From an uncultured Succinatimonas sp. (GTDB lineage: Bacteria > Pseudomonadota > Gammaproteobacteria > Enterobacterales > Succinivibrionaceae): a stretch of DNA of 13,334 nt. The stretch is taken from assembly GCA_900548485.1 (NCBI GenBank), contig URKL01000018.1, positions 1 through 13,334 of the forward strand. The letters run 5' to 3'. The number at the start of each line of letters is the position of its first letter. Position 1 is the stretch's first letter. The notes under the pieces were generated by a model. It did not search any database, was not told the origin of the DNA, and saw only the letters and a program-made list of their open reading frames with translations. This document shows, piece after piece, positions 7,207 through 13,334 of the stretch. The position numbers and the translations under genes are program-made.

Positions 7207-7252
7207 AGCAACCACATCTTTAAGATTGCATCATCCCCATAGGAAAGATTTT

Positions 7253-9067
7253 ATGGCAGAAGTTTACGACCGCTCTAAGGTTAGAAATTTTTCGGTTATA
7301 GCACATATTGATCATGGTAAATCTACTTTATCAGATCGTTTTATTCAATTATGTGGCGGTCTTAGTGATCGCGAAATGAAATCTCAGGTTCTCGATAATA
7401 TGGATATCGAGCGCGAAAGAGGAATTACAATTAAAGCTCAGGCTGTAACCTTGCACTATAAATCACGTGATGGTAATACCTATGAGTTAAATTTTATTGA
7501 TACTCCAGGTCATGTTGATTTTTCCTATGAGGTTTCTCGTTCTTTGTTCGCTTGTGAGGGCGCATTATTAGTTGTTGACGCTTCTCAAGGTGTAGAGGCT
7601 CAAACTTTAGCTAACTGTTATCAGGCTATTGATCTCAATTTAGAGGTAATTCCTGTTTTAAATAAGATTGATCTGCCTTCAGCAGATCCTGACCGTGTTA
7701 TCGATGAGATTGAAGATCTTATAGGTATTGAAGCTCATGATGCTTGTACTTGTTCTGCTAAAACAGGTATAGGTGTTGATGATGTTTTAGAGCGTATTGT
7801 GCATAGCATTCCTGCTCCTCAAGGGGATCCGAATGCACCGCTACAAGCCTTAATTATTGACTCTTATTTTGATGACTATTTAGGTGTAGTCGCTTTAGTA
7901 CGTGTAAAAAATGGTACCTTACGTAAAGGTGATCGTATTAAGGTGATGTCTCAAAATACAGCTTGGGTTGCCGAAAGTTTGGGCATTTCTACCCCAAAGA
8001 GAACTCCGGTAAATATTTTAAATTGCGGCGAAGTCGGTTGGGTTGTTTGTGATATTAAATCAGTACATGCAGCCCCAGTTGGCGATACTATTACTCATGT
8101 TAGAGCCCCTTGTGAGCAGCCTTTGCCTGGTTTTAAAAAGATAAAACCTCAGGTTTATGCTGGTATGTTCCCTGTAGATACTGAGGATTATGATGCCTTC
8201 CGCGAGGCTTTAGATAAATTATCTTTAAATGATGCCTCTTTATTTTTTGAACCTGAAAATTCTAAGGCTTTAGGATTTGGTTTCCGTTGTGGATTCTTAG
8301 GAATGCTCCATATGGAGATCATTCAGGAGCGTTTAGAACGTGAATATAATTTAAATCTAATTACTACTGCGCCTACTGTAATTTATGAGATTTTGTTAAC
8401 TTCAGGAGAAATTATTCATATTGACTCTCCAGCAAACTTACCCCCAGTTAGCAATATTGCTGAGATTCGTGAGCCAATTGCAGAGTGTCGTATGCTTATG
8501 CCTGCAGAATATGTTGGAGCAATTATTAAACTTTGTCAGGAAAAACGAGGTATACAAACTGGCTTGGTTTATCATGGTGATCAAGTTGCACTTACCTATG
8601 AGGTGCCAATGTCAGAGGTGGTTTTAGATTTCTTTGACCGCTTAAAATCGGCTTCTCGAGGATATGCTTCACTTGACTATAGCTTTAAGCGCTTTAATTG
8701 TGATGATTTAGTGCGTATGGATATTTTGATTGCCGGTGAGAGAGTTGACGCTTTGGCAATTATTTTGCATCGCTCAGTAGCTCAATCTCGAGGACGTGCT
8801 GTAGTTGAACAGATGAGAGAAGTTATTCCTCGTCAGATGTTTGATATTGCAATTCAGGCAGCTATAGGTTCACAGATTATTGCGCGTGTTACCGTTAAAG
8901 CCTTACGTAAGGATGTTTTAGCTAAGTGCTATGGTGGTGATATTACTCGTAAACGTAAGCTTTTAGAGAAGCAGAAAGCTGGTAAAAAGCGTATGAAACA
9001 GTTAGGTAGAGTTGAGGTTCCTCAAGATGCTTTCTTAGCAATCTTAAAGGTTGGTAATGAAAAATAG
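7253..9067 (+). CDS. lepA: elongation factor 4 (LepA), ribosomal back-translocase GTPase
   Basis: A 604-aa translational GTPase (E. coli 599) that binds ribosomes in a post- or pre-translocation state and affects initiation and fidelity under stress. G1 AHIDHGKST (residues 17-25), switch region [11 protein letters not shown]3 DTPGHVDF, G4 NKIDLPSAD and G5 SAKTG are intact. EF-G-like domains II, III and V follow, then the LepA-specific C-terminal domain with [20 protein letters not shown] and a family-typical end (AILKVGNEK). The start is ATG 7253 with AGGAAAG (7241-7247). A TTG at 7226 would add nine residues with no family support and would bury the Shine-Dalgarno. As in E. coli, lepB is next. 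Confidence 0.97.
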   Translation: MAEVYDRSKVRNFSVIAHIDHGKSTLSDRFIQLCGGLSDREMKSQVLDNMDIERERGITIKAQAVTLHYKSRDGNTYELNFIDTPGHVDFSYEVSRSLFACEGALLVVDASQGVEAQTLANCYQAIDLNLEVIPVLNKIDLPSADPDRVIDEIEDLIGIEAHDACTCSAKTGIGVDDVLERIVHSIPAPQGDPNAPLQALIIDSYFDDYLGVVALVRVKNGTLRKGDRIKVMSQNTAWVAESLGISTPKRTPVNILNCGEVGWVVCDIKSVHAAPVGDTITHVRAPCEQPLPGFKKIKPQVYAGMFPVDTEDYDAFREALDKLSLNDASLFFEPENSKALGFGFRCGFLGMLHMEIIQERLEREYNLNLITTAPTVIYEILLTSGEIIHIDSPANLPPVSNIAEIREPIAECRMLMPAEYVGAIIKLCQEKRGIQTGLVYHGDQVALTYEVPMSEVVLDFFDRLKSASRGYASLDYSFKRFNCDDLVRMDILIAGERVDALAIILHRSVAQSRGRAVVEQMREVIPRQMFDIAIQAAIGSQIIARVTVKALRKDVLAKCYGGDITRKRKLLEKQKAGKKRMKQLGRVEVPQDAFLAILKVGNEK

Positions 9068-9108
9068 AGTTTAGTTTGCGTATTACTAAGTTTAAAAAAA
9101 TGTGATGA

Positions 9109-9131
9109 CAGAATTGAAATAATCAATTCTG
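9109..9131 (+). promoter_or_regulatory. perfect hairpin just upstream of the lepB ribosome binding site
   Basis: CAGAATTG (9109-9116), a 7-nt loop AAATAAT and CAATTCTG (9124-9131) form an uninterrupted 8-bp stem. It ends 2 nt before TGGAGAG (9134-9140), the lepB Shine-Dalgarno, in the 76-bp lepA-lepB gap. No U-tract follows, so it is not a standard terminator. It may shape RNA processing or ribosome access for lepB, and could be a target for RNase III, which is encoded downstream in this operon; that last point is speculation. Confidence 0.45.
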
Positions 9132-9143
9132 CTTGGAGAGTAT

Positions 9144-10055
9144 ATGAATACTTTTGCATTGTTATTACTCATAGCCTCTTTGCTTTCAGGTGGAGCTTGG
9201 CTTTATGATTTCTTTCATGGCAGAAAACAACGCAAGCAAAATTTACAGGCTTTATTAGCGGTAAATCCTAAAGCCTCACGTAAAGAAAAACGTAAAATTA
9301 TGGAACCTGTAGGACTCATAGGTCAGACAGGCTCATTATTTTTTATTATTTTATTTGTCTTTGTTTGTCGTTCTTTTGTAATTGAACCTTATCGTATTCC
9401 TTCAGGCTCAATGTTGCCCACATTATATGTAGGAGATTTTATTGCAGTTACTAAGTGGAATTATGGTATCAGAGAACCTCTAACTAATAAGCTAATTATT
9501 GAGACAGGAACTCCTGAACGAGGCGATGTTATTGTATTTAAATATCCAGAAGATCCTAGTGTGGATTATATTAAGCGAGTAATTGGTTTACCTGGAGATA
9601 TTGTTATTTATAAAGAGAAGCAACTCTTTGTTCTAAAGAAGGATGCTCCTGTAGGTAGTTTACCCCAATTAGTTCAACGAGAGCTTAGTGGTGAATATGT
9701 AGAAAAGGTAGCTGGTTTTGATGAAAAATATGATGTTTATAAAGAACAATTAGACGATATTGAACATCAAATTTTAATCAATCCTCATACTGATGATTTT
9801 TCACAATATTTCTATCGTCAAAATGGAGCTCCGGTTGGTGCCTGGAGAGTCCCTGAAAACAGCTATTTTGTACTGGGTGATAATCGCGATAATAGCCGAG
9901 ATAGCCGTTTCTGGGGTTTTGTTCCTATGGAAAGTGTTATTGGTAAAACCATAGGTATTTGGTTGTCGTTAGAGTTTAATCGAGACAAAGATGATTTATT
10001 GCCATCGTTTATTCCCTCGGCAGTTCGCTTTGAGCGTATTGGATCTATGAGGTAA
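9144..10055 (+). CDS. lepB: signal peptidase I (LepB)
   Basis: A 303-aa inner-membrane serine protease (E. coli 324) that removes signal peptides of exported proteins at the periplasmic face. Two N-terminal membrane helices (about 3-22 and 64-80) flank a basic cytoplasmic loop (HGRKQRKQ, ASRKEKRK). The catalytic Ser89 lies in IPSGSMLPTL and the general-base Lys144 in YIKRVIGLPGD, nearly the E. coli positions (90 and 145). Box E is GDNRDNSRDSRFWG (245-258). A region between the K-box and box E (about 165-225) is acidic and poorly conserved, as is common. ATG 9144 has TGGAGAG 3-9 nt upstream. The stop is 2 nt before rnc. Confidence 0.96.
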   Translation: MNTFALLLLIASLLSGGAWLYDFFHGRKQRKQNLQALLAVNPKASRKEKRKIMEPVGLIGQTGSLFFIILFVFVCRSFVIEPYRIPSGSMLPTLYVGDFIAVTKWNYGIREPLTNKLIIETGTPERGDVIVFKYPEDPSVDYIKRVIGLPGDIVIYKEKQLFVLKKDAPVGSLPQLVQRELSGEYVEKVAGFDEKYDVYKEQLDDIEHQILINPHTDDFSQYFYRQNGAPVGAWRVPENSYFVLGDNRDNSRDSRFWGFVPMESVIGKTIGIWLSLEFNRDKDDLLPSFIPSAVRFERIGSMR

Positions 10056-10057
10056 GT

Positions 10058-10759
10058 ATGTCAGAACATACTCTATTAGAACTTCAAAATTTAGAATTGC
10101 GTTTAGGATATGCCTTTGAAAATTTAGAGCTCTTGACTCAGGCTTTGACCCATAGAAGCTATGGTGCTGTACATAATGAGCGTTTGGAGTATTTGGGCGA
10201 TTCCATTTTAGGAATGGTCATTGCCAAAGAGCTTTACGATATTTTCCCTTCCTGCCCAGAGGGAGATCTTACTAGAATGCGTTCATCTTTAGTGCGTGAG
10301 ACTACCTTAGCAGAATTAGCAAGGGAGTTTGGTGTAGGTGAGGTGTTACGTCTTGGCCCAGGTGAGGTTAAAAATGGAGGTTCTCGTCGCGAATCTTTAA
10401 TTGCTGATGCAGTAGAATCCATAATCGGAGCTATGTTTATTGATTCTAAAGAAGACTTTCAGCGGGTTCGTCAAGTTGTTTTAAATTGGTTTGCTTCAAG
10501 ACTTAAGATTATTCAGCCTGATGTTAATCAAAAGGATCATAAATCAACATTGCAGGAATTATTGCAGTCACAACATCGCTCTTTACCTGTATATCGTATT
10601 GAAAGAATTTTAGGTCCCGAAAATAAACAGATCTTTGAGATTTCAGTCACCGTAGAAGGTGTTCCTGTATTTAAAGGTCAAGGTTCTTCAAGAAGAAAGG
10701 CTGAACAGGAAGCTGCCGGCCAAGTTTTAGATTATCTGCACTCACAGGAGAAGATTTAA
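10058..10759 (+). CDS. rnc: ribonuclease III
   Basis: A 233-aa double-strand-specific endoribonuclease (E. coli 226) that processes rRNA precursors and structured mRNAs as a homodimer. The nuclease domain has the signature [13 protein letters not shown] with metal/catalytic residues E41, E44 and D48, and a second acidic pair, D117 and E120, in [12 protein letters not shown]. These sit three positions after the E. coli residues E38, E41, D45, D114 and E117. The double-stranded RNA-binding domain is about residues 158-226 ([25 protein letters not shown]). The start is 2 nt after the lepB stop, with GAGG inside the lepB 3' end. The stop shares one base with the era start. Confidence 0.97.
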   Translation: MSEHTLLELQNLELRLGYAFENLELLTQALTHRSYGAVHNERLEYLGDSILGMVIAKELYDIFPSCPEGDLTRMRSSLVRETTLAELAREFGVGEVLRLGPGEVKNGGSRRESLIADAVESIIGAMFIDSKEDFQRVRQVVLNWFASRLKIIQPDVNQKDHKSTLQELLQSQHRSLPVYRIERILGPENKQIFEISVTVEGVPVFKGQGSSRRKAEQEAAGQVLDYLHSQEKI

Positions 10760-11655
10760 TGCAACATTTTGGTTTTGTGGCAATTATAGGTCGACCTAAT
10801 GTAGGTAAATCTACTTTAATGAACCATCTGCTCGGGCAGAAAATTAGTATTACTTCAAGAAAGCCGCAGACTACTCGTAATCGTATTTTAGGTATCGATA
10901 CCGTAGGCGATTACCAGACTGTTTTTGTTGATACCCCAGGTCTTCATCGTGAAGAAAAGCGAGCTATCAATCAGCTTATGAATCGTGCAGCTCAAAGTTC
11001 TTTGGGCGATGTTGAATTAGTTTTATTTGTAGTTGATTCAGAGCGTTTTAATGACGATGATGAAATGGCTTTAAACCGTATTCGTCAATCTGGAATACCT
11101 ACTGTATTAGTTATAAATAAAGTTGACAAAATTGACGATAAAGAAAAGTTATTGCCGTTAATTGAAAAACTTTCCTCTATGATGGATTTCAAAGAGATTA
11201 TTCCAGTTTCGGCTTTACGTGGTAATAATCTTGAGAATTTGCGTAAGATTATTCATGGTAGTTTGCCTGAAGGCGAGCATTTGTTTCCGGATGATGCTAT
11301 TACTGACAGATCATCTCGTTTCTTAGCTGCAGAAATCATTAGAGAAAAACTTATGCGTCAGATGGGCGATGAGTTACCTTATAGTGCCACTGTAGAAATT
11401 GAGCAATTTGTTGAGGAAGAAAAGTTATTACGAATAAGTGCAGCTATTTTAGTTGAGCGTATCGGTCAAAAGAAAATGGTTATAGGTGCTGCAGGTCAGC
11501 GTATCAGAAAGATTGGTACAGAAGCTCGATTAGATATGGAAAAGCTGTTTGAGCAGAAGATCTTCCTTAAGCTTTATGTTAAGGTCAAGGCTGGATGGGC
11601 TGATGATGCCCGTGCTTTGAAGAGTCTGGGGTATGCCGACTTTGAGGAGCATTGA
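10759..11655 (+). CDS. era: GTPase Era, 30S ribosome assembly factor
   Basis: A 298-aa GTPase (E. coli 301) that binds the 3' end of 16S rRNA during 30S maturation. The GTPase motifs are G1 GRPNVGKST (11-19), G3 DTPG (58-61), G4 NKVD (120-123) and G5 SAL (151-153). The C-terminal KH RNA-binding domain carries its GxxG loop in [13 protein letters not shown], and the protein ends in the family pattern [17 protein letters not shown]. The ATG overlaps the rnc stop (TAATG), so RNase III and Era, which both act on rRNA maturation, are translationally coupled as in E. coli. The last 23 bp overlap recO in another frame. Confidence 0.97.
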   Translation: MQHFGFVAIIGRPNVGKSTLMNHLLGQKISITSRKPQTTRNRILGIDTVGDYQTVFVDTPGLHREEKRAINQLMNRAAQSSLGDVELVLFVVDSERFNDDDEMALNRIRQSGIPTVLVINKVDKIDDKEKLLPLIEKLSSMMDFKEIIPVSALRGNNLENLRKIIHGSLPEGEHLFPDDAITDRSSRFLAAEIIREKLMRQMGDELPYSATVEIEQFVEEEKLLRISAAILVERIGQKKMVIGAAGQRIRKIGTEARLDMEKLFEQKIFLKLYVKVKAGWADDARALKSLGYADFEEH

Positions 11656-12370
11656 GGGTAGACTTTTAAATAAGGCACCTTGTTTCGTTATTCATAAACG
11701 CCCATATAAAGAACATGATCTTCTCTTGGAGTTATTGACTTTAGAATATGGGCGGATAAGTGCAGTTTGTCATCAAGGGAAAAAAAGCTCGTTGCGTCAA
11801 GGGGCTTTGTTACAAAGTTTTGTACCTTTATATTTGACCTTATTTAAGGGGCGAAGCGATCTATATAATATAGGTGAGGTCAGAAGTGCTGGAACAGCCT
11901 TTAAATTAGGTTTACCTAAGCTTTTTTGTGCACAATATCTAAATGAATTGATATATCGCTTATGTCATGAAGAAGAGAGCGATCCTCAACTTTTTGCATC
12001 TTATCTCAAAACCTTATCTATATTAGAACAAGATGTAGATCCTCGTCTTCCTTTGCGAAGGTTTGAAACTATACTTTTAAATACCTTAGGTTATGCACCT
12101 TCTTTTGAGGATAATCGTGGTAAGCCTTTTTCTAAGGAAAATTTTTATACTTTTGATCCCTATACAGGTTTTAGTCTTTGTCAGGATTTAACTCTTGCAA
12201 GCTATAAAGGTGAGACTTTAACCAATATTGCTCTAGGTAGACTTAATTCTGATGAATCGTTGGCGACTTTGAAACGCATTCATTCGCAAATTTTACAAAT
12301 GCTAATGAATTATAGACCACTACAGAGTCACAAATTATATTCTCAATATCTTTCTATGCAGGAAATTTAG
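11633..12370 (+). CDS. recO: DNA repair protein RecO
   Basis: A 245-aa recombination mediator (E. coli 242) that works with RecR and RecF to load RecA on SSB-coated single strands. The N-terminal OB-fold is visible ([41 protein letters not shown]). The helical C-terminal part contains [13 protein letters not shown] and [14 protein letters not shown]. As in enterobacterial RecO, no four-cysteine zinc motif is seen. The start is uncertain. ATG 11633 lies inside era, with a weak GAAGAG 8 nt upstream. TTG 11642 has GGGG 10 nt upstream. An ATT at 11651 would align best with the E. coli start (IEGR against MEGW), but its GAGGAG is only 1 nt away. The era overlap indicates coupling. Confidence 0.92.
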   Translation: MPTLRSIEGRLLNKAPCFVIHKRPYKEHDLLLELLTLEYGRISAVCHQGKKSSLRQGALLQSFVPLYLTLFKGRSDLYNIGEVRSAGTAFKLGLPKLFCAQYLNELIYRLCHEEESDPQLFASYLKTLSILEQDVDPRLPLRRFETILLNTLGYAPSFEDNRGKPFSKENFYTFDPYTGFSLCQDLTLASYKGETLTNIALGRLNSDESLATLKRIHSQILQMLMNYRPLQSHKLYSQYLSMQEI

Positions 12371-13334
12371 ATGGTAAATTTTTATACTCCTCCCCAAAAA
12401 AAGACAACAGCAGTAAAGGCCTTTGAACTTACGGCCCAAAGTCTGGATCTCTTAGGAAGAGGTGTAGCCTCAGTTGAAGGCATTACTTATTTCTGTGAAG
12501 GCCTATTACCAACTGAAAGAGCCCGCGTAATTGCTACAAGTATCAAGGGAAAGGTAGGTATTGCAAAAATTACTAAGCTCTTAACAACAAGCGATAAACG
12601 TCAAACACCTGATTGTGATTTGTTGAAAAAATGCGGTGGTTGTCCTTTGGCACATATCGATAAGGATTTAGCTTTAGAGAGTAAGATTATTGGTTTACAG
12701 CGTCTTTTTTATAAGAGTTTAGGAGTTAAACTTGATGCTCCTGACTTAGTTGTCTCTTCTAAAGCAACAGGTTATCGTCGCGCTTGCCGTTTAAGCGCTA
12801 GAGCAGATCATGGCAAGCTTTCTTTAGGTTTTCGCGAAGAGAAATCTCATGCTTTAGTTAAAGTTGAGCAATGTCAGGTTTTAACTGAACGTATTAACGC
12901 TGTTTTAGGAAAATTATGTGCCTTTTTAGATACGCTCTCTTGTAAGCATCAGTTAGGACATGTTGAATTTTTAGATAGTGACGGGGCTTTAGGGGTTTTA
13001 TTGCGTTTAACTAAGGTCTTATCTTCTCAAGATGAGCAAGCTTTAGTCGCTTTTGCGCAAAAGAATCAATTAGTACTTTCTGTAAGTGAACCTTTTAAGC
13101 CTAAAATCTCTTTAAAAAAAGATGAGGTTGTAATCAAAGAGCGCTTGTTATCGGGAAATGATGAGGATTTATTTGTACTGTCACAAGGCGTTAAGATCTT
13201 CTGTAGTACTTCTTCTTTTGTGCAGATTAACAAAGAGGTTAATCAAAAATTAGGCTTATTTATTTTAGACGTTTTAAAGCCAAATTCACAAAAACGAATC
13301 TTAGATCTGTTCTGTGGCTTAGGTAATTTTACCT
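12371..13334 (+). CDS. rlmD: 23S rRNA (uracil-1939-C5)-methyltransferase RlmD (RumA), 3' end beyond window
   Basis: The first 321 codons of an Fe-S-containing, SAM-dependent rRNA methyltransferase (E. coli 433 aa); about 110 residues are missing. An N-terminal TRAM RNA-binding domain spans about residues 15-70 (SLDLLGRGVASVEG). The [4Fe-4S] ligands are C82-x5-C88-x2-C91 and C168 in VEQCQVL, matching E. coli C81, C87, C90 and C162. The SAM-binding motif I, LDLFCGLGNFT, is the last thing before the edge, preceded by SFVQINKEVNQKL. The catalytic cysteine and base lie outside. This cysteine pattern favours RlmD over RlmC or TrmA. ATG 12371 follows the recO stop with zero spacing and has AGGA 7 nt upstream, so it belongs to the same operon. 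Confidence 0.95.
   Translation, partial: MVNFYTPPQKKTTAVKAFELTAQSLDLLGRGVASVEGITYFCEGLLPTERARVIATSIKGKVGIAKITKLLTTSDKRQTPDCDLLKKCGGCPLAHIDKDLALESKIIGLQRLFYKSLGVKLDAPDLVVSSKATGYRRACRLSARADHGKLSLGFREEKSHALVKVEQCQVLTERINAVLGKLCAFLDTLSCKHQLGHVEFLDSDGALGVLLRLTKVLSSQDEQALVAFAQKNQLVLSVSEPFKPKISLKKDEVVIKERLLSGNDEDLFVLSQGVKIFCSTSSFVQINKEVNQKLGLFILDVLKPNSQKRILDLFCGLGNFT

Noticed and set aside
7226..7252. TTG start for lepA
   Set aside because: The extra residues are unlike any LepA N-terminus and the good AGGAAAG site would be inside the coding region.
8421..8627. Second plus-strand frame inside lepA
   Set aside because: Out-of-frame shadow of a highly conserved GTPase gene.
10234..10422. Minus-strand frame inside rnc
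   Set aside because: Antisense to the RNase III catalytic region; no independent support.

Overview
This 13.3-kb, AT-rich, gene-dense window looks like the chromosome of a gammaproteobacterium. Its core is the extracytoplasmic-stress and translation block rpoE-rseA-rseB-lepA-lepB-rnc-era-recO, in the order known from Enterobacteria and relatives. The low GC, the short clostridial-type 2[4Fe-4S] ferredoxin and the replacement of pdxJ by rlmD after recO fit an anaerobic, AT-rich lineage such as Succinivibrionaceae. That placement is inference; no rRNA or other taxonomic marker is present.

Left part (1-4961). A minus-strand reading frame runs off the left edge. It encodes a complete YggS/PLPBP pyridoxal-phosphate protein fused in frame to the N-terminal part of ProC (pyrroline-5-carboxylate reductase). 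A 92-bp divergent intergenic region separates it from a 62-codon ferredoxin gene on the plus strand. A hairpin at the ferredoxin stop codon separates that gene from a convergent, minus-strand, MscM/MscK-type giant mechanosensitive channel gene. The 5' end of the channel gene is split by an apparent 1-nt frameshift: the signal peptide is in one frame, and the remaining approximately 1,080 codons are in another. A 263-bp intergenic region follows and carries a convincing sigma-E-type promoter for rpoE.

Right part (4962-13334). Everything is on the plus strand and tightly packed: rpoE (sigma-E), rseA (anti-sigma), rseB (periplasmic regulator), then a 125-bp gap with a hairpin where many relatives carry rseC. 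Next come lepA (EF4), a 76-bp gap with a perfect hairpin next to the ribosome binding site, lepB (signal peptidase I), rnc (RNase III), era (ribosome-assembly GTPase), recO (recombination mediator) and the 5' two-thirds of rlmD (23S rRNA m5U1939 methyltransferase), cut by the right edge. Overlapping stop/start codons (rseA/rseB, rnc/era), the 23-bp era/recO overlap and zero spacing at recO/rlmD indicate translational coupling.

No mobile element, CRISPR array, tRNA or rRNA was seen. The most unusual items are the yggS-proC fusion, with an A8 run and a Shine-Dalgarno-like relic exactly at the junction, and the broken 5' end of the channel gene. I saw no sign of an entirely new defence or mobile system.
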